A DNA stretch of 14,343 bases from JBFKAV01 sp041621405 (GTDB taxonomy: Bacteria; Pseudomonadota; Alphaproteobacteria; Rhodobacterales; Rhodobacteraceae), in contig JBFKAV010000095.1 of the NCBI GenBank assembly GCA_041621405.1, positions 1 to 14,343 of the forward strand, read 5' to 3'. Positions within the stretch are counted from its first letter, which is position 1, and each line of letters begins with the position of its first letter. The notes beneath the pieces are model-generated. The model was not told the DNA's origin. It saw nothing but the letters and a program-made list of their open reading frames with translations, and did not search any database. The translations under genes and the position numbers were made by a program. Of this stretch, positions 7,214 through 12,390 are shown piece after piece.

Positions 7214-7626
7214 AACGCCGCTCCAACTGCCATGATCGCGATGAGCAGCATCATCAGCCAGCCGAAAACGAACAGGATCGTTCGTGCGCCGTTGTTGGGT
7301 CTGCCGATGCCCTGGAAATGGACGAAGACCATGGCCAACCGGCTGATCAGCACCAGCGACGCAAAGAGATTTACCCAGAACGGGCTCGCGCCCGCCATCA
7401 CCGCCACCGCGATGGCAGCCGCGAAGACGCCGGTCATCTCCACGGTGTTCTGATACGCACGGCCAATCCGGTATCCGCGGTTGGAATAGTTGGGTTCAGG
7501 CATCTGGCCCGGCACGAGACCTGCCTTGGCACGCTCCACCGCCGCCCAAGGATTCAGCAAGAGCGCCACAATGGCGAAAAGAGCCAGTGAAACGATAGCG
7601 TGCGAATAGGCGGCAACCTGATCCAT
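7210..7626 (-). CDS. MAPEG-family membrane protein
   Basis: The 138-residue product has four hydrophobic segments (about 8-25, 65-80, 84-104, 115-136) and the MAPEG-like motif between the first two, NRGYRIGRAYQNTVEM, with the Arg-x2-Arg-x3-Asn-x2-Glu arrangement. The MAPEG superfamily contains membrane glutathione transferases and leukotriene C4 synthase-like enzymes; bacterial members are mostly uncharacterised. A longer frame reaches 7695, but its extra 23 residues are basic and overlap the preceding gene. The ATG at 7624-7626 has a near-perfect GAGGAGGA ribosome binding site and lies one base after the preceding stop. The 3' end overlaps the TTG of the DUF3291 gene. The substrate is unknown. 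Confidence 0.87.
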   Translation of the reverse strand: MDQVAAYSHAIVSLALFAIVALLLNPWAAVERAKAGLVPGQMPEPNYSNRGYRIGRAYQNTVEMTGVFAAAIAVAVMAGASPFWVNLFASLVLISRLAMVFVHFQGIGRPNNGARTILFVFGWLMMLLIAIMAVGAAF

Positions 7627-7627
7627 C

Positions 7628-7876
7628 TCAGAGTCCTCCTCGCGTCGCTGCCGTCGCCCGGCCCCCGGAAGGGTCCGCATTGCGCGCGGTGCCATTGGCC
7701 GAAACCGGCCAGGCGCGCAACCCGCGTCGGATCAGCACCGAAACGCCCCGCGCCCAGCCGCCGATAAGGCCGGCGGCGACCGGCTCCCGCGCGGCGCCCA
7801 TCCGCACCGAGCCTGCCGCGAGCCGCGCCTCGATGTCGCGCGCCAGGAACTTCGGGTCGAGGGATGCATGACACAT
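7628..7876 (-). CDS. Unrecognised 82-residue protein downstream of nuoF
   Basis: The frame starts at the ATG at 7874-7876, four bases after the nuoF stop, with a GGAG embedded in that stop region seven bases upstream. It ends one base before the MAPEG ATG. It exactly fills the nuoF-MAPEG gap, which favours a real gene. The product begins MCHASLDPKFLARDIEARLA. Its middle (AGLIGGWARGVSVLIRRGLRAW) is an arginine-rich amphipathic or weakly hydrophobic helix, and the last 22 residues are low complexity (Gly/Ala/Thr/Arg). The N-terminal 25 residues look most gene-like. I do not recognise a family. It could associate with the membrane surface, but no function can be given. Confidence 0.6.
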   Translation of the reverse strand: MCHASLDPKFLARDIEARLAAGSVRMGAAREPVAAGLIGGWARGVSVLIRRGLRAWPVSANGTARNADPSGGRATAATRGGL

Positions 7877-7880
7877 GGGT

Positions 7881-7889
7881 TCACTCCGC
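7881..7889 (-). promoter_or_regulatory. Ribosome binding site embedded in the nuoF stop (GCGGAGTGA)
   Basis: The Ala-Glu-stop end of nuoF reads GCGGAGTGA and puts GGAG seven bases before the ATG at 7876. This supports translation of the unrecognised 82-residue gene and matches the ends of nuoG and the DUF3291 gene. Confidence 0.55.
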
Positions 7890-9176
7890 CGCCACTGCCG
7901 TCATCCGGCCGGACCGCTTCGCCTTGATCCGGTCCTCGATCTCGTCGCGGAAGTGCCGGATCAGTCCCTGGATCGGCCAGGCCGCGGCGTCGCCGAGCGC
8001 GCAGATCGTGTGGCCTTCCACCTGCTTCGACACGTCGAGCAGCATGTCGATCTCCTCGGGCTCCGCCTCGCCCCTGACCAGCCGGTCCATCACCCGCATC
8101 ATCCAGCCGGTGCCCTCGCGGCAGGGCGTGCACTGGCCGCAGCTCTCGTGCTTGTAGAAGGCCGAAAGCCGCCAGATCGCCTTGATCACGTCCGTCGAGC
8201 GGTCCATCACGATGACGGCGGCGGTGCCGAGGCCGGAGCGCTGTTCCCTCAGCCAGTCGAAATCCATGATCGCCTCGTCGCAGATGGAGGCCGGCAGGAG
8301 CGGCACCGAGGAGCCGCCCGGGATCACCGCCTTGAGGTTTTTCCAGCCGCCGCGCACGCCGCCGCAATGCTTCTCCAGCAGCTCCTTCAGCGGGATCGAC
8401 ATCTCGTCTTCGACAACGCAGGGGTTCTCGACGTGGCCCGAGATGGCGTAGACCTTCGTCCCCGAGTTGTTCGGCCGCCCGAAGGAGGCGAACCACGAGC
8501 CGCCGCGGCGCAGGATCGTCGGCGCCACGGCGATCGATTCGACGTTGTTCACCGTGGTCGGGCAGCCCCAGAGCCCGGCGCCGGCCGGGAACGGCGGCTT
8601 CATCCGCGGCATCCCCTTCTTGCCCTCGAGGCTCTCCAGCAGCGCCGTCTCCTCGCCGCAGATATAGGCGCCGGCGCCGTGGTGCAGGTAGAGGTCGAAG
8701 TCGAAGCCCGACTTCGCGGCGTTCTTGCCCAGGAGGCCCGCGTCATAGGCCTCGTCCACCGCCGCCTGCAGCGCCTCGCGCTCGCGGATGTATTCGCCGC
8801 GGAGGTAGATGTAGCCGACGTTCGCGCCCATCGCGAAGCCGGCGATCAGGCAGCCTTCGATCAGCGTGTGCGGATCGTGCCGCATGATCTCGCGGTCCTT
8901 GCAGGTTCCGGGCTCGGATTCGTCGGCGTTGACCACGAGGTAGTGCGGCCGCCCGTCCGACTGCTTCGGCATGAACGACCACTTCAGCCCGGTCGGGAAG
9001 CCCGCGCCGCCGCGGCCGCGCAGGCCACTCGACTTCATCTCGTCGATGATCCAGTCCCGGCCCTTGGCGATGATCGCTGCCGTCCCGTCCCAGTGCCCGC
9101 GGGCCTTAGCGCCGGCCAGCGTGCGCTCGTGCATGCCGTAGAGGTTGGTGAAGATGCGGTCCTGGTCCTTCAGCAT
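7881..9176 (-). CDS. nuoF: NADH-quinone oxidoreductase subunit F (NuoF), FMN and NADH site
   Basis: NuoF (51-kDa subunit) oxidises NADH, holds FMN and carries cluster N3. The 431-residue product shows the glycine-rich nucleotide loop SGLRGRGGAGFPTGLKW (about 50-66), the FMN-binding NADESEPGTCKDREIM (about 83-98), the HHGAGAYICGEETALLESLE segment (about 165-184), and the N3 ligands in ESCGQCTPCREGTGW (C346, C349, C352) plus C392. All expected residues are present and the length is typical. The ATG at 9174-9176 has an AGGA-containing leader and lies 10 bases after the DUF5337-like gene. The C-terminus VAAE-stop doubles as the ribosome binding site for the next small gene. Confidence 0.98.
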   Translation of the reverse strand: MLKDQDRIFTNLYGMHERTLAGAKARGHWDGTAAIIAKGRDWIIDEMKSSGLRGRGGAGFPTGLKWSFMPKQSDGRPHYLVVNADESEPGTCKDREIMRHDPHTLIEGCLIAGFAMGANVGYIYLRGEYIREREALQAAVDEAYDAGLLGKNAAKSGFDFDLYLHHGAGAYICGEETALLESLEGKKGMPRMKPPFPAGAGLWGCPTTVNNVESIAVAPTILRRGGSWFASFGRPNNSGTKVYAISGHVENPCVVEDEMSIPLKELLEKHCGGVRGGWKNLKAVIPGGSSVPLLPASICDEAIMDFDWLREQRSGLGTAAVIVMDRSTDVIKAIWRLSAFYKHESCGQCTPCREGTGWMMRVMDRLVRGEAEPEEIDMLLDVSKQVEGHTICALGDAAAWPIQGLIRHFRDEIEDRIKAKRSGRMTAVAAE

Positions 9177-9186
9177 GCTCTCTGTC

Positions 9187-9405
9187 CTACTCGTCCCGGC
9201 GCCTGCGCCAGATCTGATACGTCACCAACAGCGCCCAGAAGAAGGCCGCCAGCGCCGCGAAATCGAAGAGGAACGCCCAGCGGCCGGGCAACCCAAGCCT
9301 GCCGCCCAGCCACTGCGCCGCCATCCACAGGATCATCGTCGTCGCCATGATGAGTGCGGCGAGACGGGCCTGGCGTGCGGTCCAGAGATCGCGGCCGGTG
9401 GCCAT
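9187..9405 (-). CDS. Small two-helix membrane protein, DUF5337-like
   Basis: The 72-residue product begins MATGRDLWTARQARLAALIM and has two hydrophobic segments (about 16-34 and 43-64), ending in a basic cluster IWRRRRDE. By the positive-inside rule both ends would be cytoplasmic. It lies between the helix-hairpin-helix gene (8-base gap) and nuoF (10-base gap). The ATG at 9403-9405 has GAGGG six bases upstream, overlapping the previous stop. From memory it matches DUF5337 proteins, which are short and tied to nuo operons in Rhodobacteraceae; this was not checked. It could be a lineage-specific supernumerary subunit or an assembly factor of the membrane arm, which is inference from size and position. 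Confidence 0.83.
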   Translation of the reverse strand: MATGRDLWTARQARLAALIMATTMILWMAAQWLGGRLGLPGRWAFLFDFAALAAFFWALLVTYQIWRRRRDE

Positions 9406-9413
9406 GCGCGCCC

Positions 9414-10145
9414 TCAGTAGACATCACCCTTGCCGACGCGGGTCGAGAACTCGGTCTCGCCGCCCGCGGCCAGCGTCTTCGCCTGCTCGATCCAGCGGTC
9501 GCGGCTGACGCGGCCCTTGAACCCTTCGAGGTTGTCGTCGACCCAAGCCACCTCGGCCTCGCTCCAACCGGCGATCTGGTCGAAGTGGTAGAAGCCCATG
9601 CCGTTCAGGAGCTTCTCGAGCTTCGGGCCGATGCCCTTGATCCTCTTCAGATCGTCGGGCCCGCCCGCGCGCGGCGCACCGAGCGTCGCGGGCTTGGTGC
9701 CTGCACCGGCCGCCGCCGGCTTCGCGGCGGGCTTCGTTTCCGCCGGCCTCGGGGCGGCGGGTTTCGGGGCCTCCGCCTTGGCGGCGGCTGGCGCCGGCGC
9801 GGGTTTCGGCGCGTCAGCAGGTGCCGCCGCGGGTTTCGGAGCGGCGGTCGGAGCCGAAGCGGGTTTCGGAGCGGCAGCCGGAGCCGGCTTCGGCGGCGGG
9901 GCCGGGGCAACCTCGGTATGGGCGCGTTCGGTCGGCAGGCGCGCCACGTCACCGGTGCAGAGCTTGGCGTTCAGGTAAATCGCCGCGCCGGCTCCCAGCA
10001 CGATCCCGAAGAACAGCCCGGCAAGGAACGACGCGCCGAACAGCACCATCGCCAAGATCAGCACCACCAGCCCGACGACCCCGCCGGCGATCCAGCAGTT
10101 GCGCGGGCAGTTCTCGCCCTTAAGGCCTTCCAGCATCGACATCAT
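9414..10145 (-). CDS. Membrane-anchored helix-hairpin-helix protein with Pro/Ala-rich linker
   Basis: The 243-residue product has three parts. Residues about 1-65 hold two adjacent hydrophobic helices (about 19-37 and 39-57) after a short stretch with C13 and C17 (ENCPRNCW). Residues about 79-160 are a Pro/Ala/Lys-rich flexible linker built of decapeptide-like repeats. Residues about 164-235 are a helix-hairpin-helix/H3TH-type domain (DDLKRIKGIGPKLEKLLNGM, then GFYHFDQIAGWSEAEVAWVD) followed by a tail ending LAAGGETEFS. This last domain is nearly identical to the NuoE C-terminus encoded next door. Databases often label it as a predicted 5' DNA nuclease-like or complex I 41-kDa-related domain (COG3743-like, from memory), but nuclease activity is unproven. 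The ATG at 10143-10145 follows GGGGGA at normal spacing. I infer it tethers or scaffolds the NADH module at the membrane. Confidence 0.88.
   Translation of the reverse strand: MMSMLEGLKGENCPRNCWIAGGVVGLVVLILAMVLFGASFLAGLFFGIVLGAGAAIYLNAKLCTGDVARLPTERAHTEVAPAPPPKPAPAAAPKPASAPTAAPKPAAAPADAPKPAPAPAAAKAEAPKPAAPRPAETKPAAKPAAAGAGTKPATLGAPRAGGPDDLKRIKGIGPKLEKLLNGMGFYHFDQIAGWSEAEVAWVDDNLEGFKGRVSRDRWIEQAKTLAAGGETEFSTRVGKGDVY
9757..9894 (-). repeat. Tandem ~30-bp repeat encoding the Pro/Ala linker
   Basis: On the plus strand the 12-mer GCGGGTTTCGG(A/C) occurs at 9799, 9829 and 9859, an exact 30-base period. A related copy lies at 9757 and a diverged one near 9883. It encodes about ten-residue units containing A-P-K-P-A. 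The multiple of three keeps the frame, so copy number can change without breaking the gene. Confidence 0.8.
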
Positions 10146-10223
10146 CGGTCAGTTCCCCCACTGTTTGCGTTCTGCGGCCCCTGCCCGCCGGCTATGCCCG
10201 GCCTGGCGGCGGCCCTTGTCACA

Positions 10224-11330
10224 TTACTTCTTCGACCGGCGCGAGAACTCGGTCTCGCCGCCCGCCGCGAGGATCTTCGCCTGGGCGATCCAGCCGTCGC
10301 GGCTGGCACGGCCTTTGAAGCCCTCCAGGTTGTCGTCCACCCAGGCAAGCTCGGCCTCGGTCCAGGCCGCGATCTGGTCGAAATGGAAGAAGCCCAGCGA
10401 ATGCAACAGCTTCTCGAGTTTCGGCCCGACGCCCTTGATCAGCTTCAAATCGTCCGCCTTGCCGCCGCGGGCGGCCGCCAGCGCCTGCGGCTTTGCGGGT
10501 GCCGCCTTGGGCCTGCCCTTGGATTTCGCCGGCGCCTCCTGCACCGTCACGCCGGTCGCGTCCGCAGGGTGGCCCTTGCCCGGCTTGGGCCCGGCCGCCG
10601 GCTTGCCCTTGGCTTTCGCCGGACGCCCGAGCCATGGGGTGACCAGCGGCTCCTCGCTGCCGTCGATCCGCTTTACGGAGTCGCCTAGCGCCAGCGCGCG
10701 CGCCACCGAGGCGTTGTGCTCCGCCCGCCCGGCCGCGTGGTCCTTGAGGCTGGTCAGCCCCTTCTTCGGCTCCGAGGCATAGCGCCCGTTCTGCGGCCCG
10801 GGCACCGGCACGCCGCCCGCCGCCAGCTCGTCGAGGATCTCGGCCAGCCGCTTCGCGGTCAGGTCCTCGTAGTAATCCTTGCCGATCTGCGCCATCGGTG
10901 CATTGGCGCAGGCGCCGAGGCACTCGACCTCCTCCCAGCTGAACTTGCCGTCGGCCGAAAGCTGATGCGCCTTGGGCGCGATCTTCTCGCGGCAGACCGC
11001 AACCAGGTCCTCGGCGCCGCAGATCATGCACGAGGTCGTGCCGCAGATCTGGACATGGGCCACGGAGCCCACAGGCGAGAGCTGGAACATGAAGTAGAAG
11101 GTGGCCACCTCCAGCGCCCGGATATGCGCCATCCCCAGCATGTCGGCGACGCATTCGATGGCCGGCCGGCTGAGCCAGCCCTCCTGCTCCTGCGCGCGCC
11201 ACAGAAGCGGGATGATCGCGCTCGCCTGCCGGCCCTCGGGATACTTGGTGACCTGCGCCTTCGCCCAGTCGAGATTGGCCGGCGCGAAGGCGAAGCTGTC
11301 GGGCTGCTCGGGATGAAGGCGGCGAAGCAT
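10224..11330 (-). CDS. nuoE: NADH-quinone oxidoreductase subunit E (NuoE) with C-terminal helix-hairpin-helix extension
   Basis: NuoE (24-kDa subunit) holds the [2Fe-2S] cluster N1a beside FMN. Residues about 1-175 are the thioredoxin-like core with ligands C96 and C101 (QICGTTSCMICG) and C137 and C141 (VECLGACANAPM). Bacterial NuoE is usually about 160-240 residues; this one is 368. After the core come a charged segment, a Lys/Pro/Ala-rich linker (about 236-290) and a helix-hairpin-helix domain (DDLKLIKGVGPKLEKLLHSL, about 293-312, through GGETEFS). Long NuoE of this type is known in Rhodobacter relatives. The C-terminal domain is a near copy of that in the next gene. The ATG at 11328-11330 has AAGGA at 7 bases. 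It is preceded by a 179-base non-coding leader. Confidence 0.97.
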   Translation of the reverse strand: MLRRLHPEQPDSFAFAPANLDWAKAQVTKYPEGRQASAIIPLLWRAQEQEGWLSRPAIECVADMLGMAHIRALEVATFYFMFQLSPVGSVAHVQICGTTSCMICGAEDLVAVCREKIAPKAHQLSADGKFSWEEVECLGACANAPMAQIGKDYYEDLTAKRLAEILDELAAGGVPVPGPQNGRYASEPKKGLTSLKDHAAGRAEHNASVARALALGDSVKRIDGSEEPLVTPWLGRPAKAKGKPAAGPKPGKGHPADATGVTVQEAPAKSKGRPKAAPAKPQALAAARGGKADDLKLIKGVGPKLEKLLHSLGFFHFDQIAAWTEAELAWVDDNLEGFKGRASRDGWIAQAKILAAGGETEFSRRSKK

Positions 11331-11509
11331 CGGGGCGTCCTTGTCTGTCGCTTCTCGGGGCCGCGCCTCACGGCCCGGACCCGCGCGCCCGCGCGCGAGA
11401 CGCGAACGTGCAGTGCCCTCTTAGCGCAGAGAAGGCCGGGCTGAAAGCCCAACCCGCATGCCAAAGCAGCGCCGCGCGACGCTATCGCGCAGGGCTTGGG
11501 GTAGCGATC
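11331..11509 (-). promoter_or_regulatory. 179-base GC-rich leader of nuoE with hairpins
   Basis: This is the longest gene-free stretch of the window. It contains an inverted repeat GGGCCG/CGGCCC (11358-11363 with 11371-11376, 7-base loop) 27 bases before the nuoE ATG, an alternating C/G run (about 11382-11397), and a short hairpin GGGCT/AGCCC (11438-11442 with 11446-11450, 3-base loop). The AAGGA ribosome binding site of nuoE is at 11338-11342. No convincing -35/-10 pair and no U-tract after a hairpin were seen. It could be an mRNA processing or stability region, or hold an internal promoter that cannot be recognised by eye. Confidence 0.4.
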
Positions 11510-11770
11510 TCAGCAGCCGCCGGTCTTCAACACCAGGTCGCCGCCCTCGACGGCAGCCTCGCCGGTGTCGAGCAGGCTTTGCACCACGGCGGCGGCCTGG
11601 TCCTCGCTGAGACCAGCCGCGCTCAGCACGGCGGCGTTGTTCGACGCGTTCACGCGGCAGCCGGCCGCGGCGATGGCCGCAACCATCGCGGATTTCTGCT
11701 CGGCGCTTTGCGCTAGCACGGGAAGCCCCGCGGCGACCAGCGCGGCGGCAAGGGCAAGGGTGCGGATCAT
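11510..11770 (-). CDS. Small secreted protein, paralog B (two cysteines)
   Basis: The 86-residue product starts with a signal peptide (MIRTLALAAALVAAGLPVLA, cleavage likely after A20 before QSAEQK). The mature part is about 66 residues with exactly two cysteines, C38 in AAAGCRVNASNN and the last residue C86 in LVLKTGGC. It aligns along its whole length with the product of the next gene upstream, sharing the signal peptide opening MIRTL, GCRV, the NN pair, AAGL, the VVQ.LL segment and LVLKT. A disulfide joining the two ends is plausible. The ATG at 11768-11770 has GAGGAGAG as ribosome binding site. A GC-rich hairpin (11788-11813) lies just 5' of it. I recognise no named family. The role is unknown; the location in the nuo operon suggests a link to respiration, as inference. 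Confidence 0.87.
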   Translation of the reverse strand: MIRTLALAAALVAAGLPVLAQSAEQKSAMVAAIAAAGCRVNASNNAAVLSAAGLSEDQAAAVVQSLLDTGEAAVEGGDLVLKTGGC

Positions 11771-11787
11771 GTCATGCTCTCCTCATC

Positions 11788-11813
11788 GCGCGGGGCGGGA
11801 AGGGTCCCCGCGC
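11788..11813 (-). promoter_or_regulatory. 8-bp GC-only hairpin 5' of secreted paralog B
   Basis: GCGCGGGG at 11788-11795 pairs with CCCCGCGC at 11806-11813 around a 10-base loop. On the transcript its 3' end is 17 bases before the ATG at 11770, directly upstream of the ribosome binding site. No U-tract follows, so it is not an ordinary terminator; 5' stabilisation or processing is more likely. Confidence 0.5.
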
Positions 11814-11873
11814 ATTGATATGAGAATTGGTCCAGGCGCTGCTGATATTCAATAACACGCCCGTCGGCGCACG

Positions 11874-12140
11874 TCAGGGGCAGGCGTCTGTCTTGAGGAC
11901 GAGTTCGCCGCTCTCGATCTGCGCCTCGCCAGCCTCGAGCAGCGCCTGCACCACCGTCGCGGCGTCGGCCTCGGCCAGGCCGGCGGCCTCGAGGATCATG
12001 GCGTTGTTGTCCGCCGTCACGCGGCAGCCGTTCGCCTCGATTGACGCCCGCAGGGCCAGCTTCTGCTCGTCGGTCGCCTGGGCCAGCGCGGGCAGCGCCG
12101 GAAGGCCAAGGACGGTGGCAAGGATAAGGGTTCGGATCAT
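11874..12140 (-). CDS. Small secreted protein, paralog A (two cysteines)
   Basis: The 88-residue product has a signal peptide (MIRTLILATVLGLPALPALA, cleavage likely after A20 before QATDEQK) and a mature part of about 68 residues with two cysteines, C39 (EANGCRVTADNNA) and C87 (LVLKTDACP). It is the paralog of the next gene downstream. A longer frame begins at 12245 but would put 35 arginine-rich residues before the signal peptide. The ATG at 12138-12140 has a GGAGAG ribosome binding site five bases upstream, so it is the start. A perfect hairpin (12161-12183) lies just 5' of that site. Probably periplasmic and of unknown function. Confidence 0.87.
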   Translation of the reverse strand: MIRTLILATVLGLPALPALAQATDEQKLALRASIEANGCRVTADNNAMILEAAGLAEADAATVVQALLEAGEAQIESGELVLKTDACP

Positions 12141-12160
12141 GTGTCTCTCCAGTCTCCTGC

Positions 12161-12183
12161 GGCGCCGAGTTCCATTCGGCGCC
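12161..12183 (-). promoter_or_regulatory. Perfect 8-bp hairpin 5' of secreted paralog A
   Basis: GGCGCCGA at 12161-12168 pairs with TCGGCGCC at 12176-12183 around a 7-base loop. Its transcript 3' end is 20 bases before the ATG at 12140, immediately before the ribosome binding site. No U-tract follows. The position matches the hairpin in front of paralog B although the stem sequences differ. Confidence 0.5.
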
Positions 12184-12215
12184 GACTCACATCCGTTGCG
12201 TCGGACCCGGATATA

Positions 12216-12228
12216 GCCGAATATCGGC
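12216..12228 (-). promoter_or_regulatory. Short hairpin just after the microprotein stop
   Basis: GCCGA (12216-12220) and TCGGC (12224-12228) can pair with a 3-base loop, three bases after the stop codon at 12232. An A/T-rich TATAT follows on the transcript but not a run of U. It may be a weak attenuator or a chance palindrome. Confidence 0.25.
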
Positions 12229-12231
12229 CTG

Positions 12232-12390
12232 TCATCCGATATCAAGGGTCAGCACGGCGGGAAGCCAGGCTCCCGGGATCGGTGCCGGCATCATCAGGTT
12301 TGCCGCGACGGCCGCGATCAGGGATGCTGGTGGCGCGCTTCCGCTCAATCCGAGCAGGAAGAGCCCAGGCACGCCCATGCTGTAGATCAC
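12232..12390 (-). CDS. 52-residue hydrophobic microprotein overlapping the nuoD stop
   Basis: A GTG at 12388-12390 overlaps the nuoD TGA by four bases (GTGA) and opens a frame to a TGA at 12232-12234. The product starts MIYSMGVPGLFLLGLSGSAP and continues with SLIAAVAANLMMPAP and GAWLPAVLTLDIG. It has no Lys, Arg, His or Glu and only one Asp (residue 50), so it is almost entirely hydrophobic and should insert in the membrane, with one or two short helices broken by prolines. An ATG four codons further on (12376-12378) is an alternative start giving 48 residues. I do not recognise it. The exact overlap with nuoD and the composition argue for a real gene; a small membrane subunit or assembly peptide is inference. 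Confidence 0.6.
   Translation of the reverse strand: MIYSMGVPGLFLLGLSGSAPPASLIAAVAANLMMPAPIPGAWLPAVLTLDIG

Noticed and set aside
3530..7453. A 1307-codon open frame on the plus strand
   Set aside because: It lies antisense to nuoH, nuoG and several small genes. Its product is rich in Arg, His, Asp and Gly without domain patterns, as expected from the complement of GC-rich genes with G/C third positions. The minus-strand genes it covers are unmistakable.
7875..9350. A 491-codon plus-strand frame
   Set aside because: Antisense to nuoF and the DUF5337-like gene; composition is that of a mirror frame.
9757..9894. Regular 30-bp repeats resembling a short CRISPR-like array
   Set aside because: The repeat is in frame within a coding Pro/Ala linker, units are only partly alike, and there are no unique spacers or cas genes.
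11438..11450. Possible intrinsic terminator before nuoE (GGGCT/AGCCC)
   Set aside because: The stem is only five pairs and no U-tract follows on the transcript.
12141..12245. N-terminal extension of secreted paralog A to 12245
   Set aside because: It would place a long arginine-rich stretch before a normal signal peptide; the internal ATG at 12140 has a good ribosome binding site and matches the start of paralog B.
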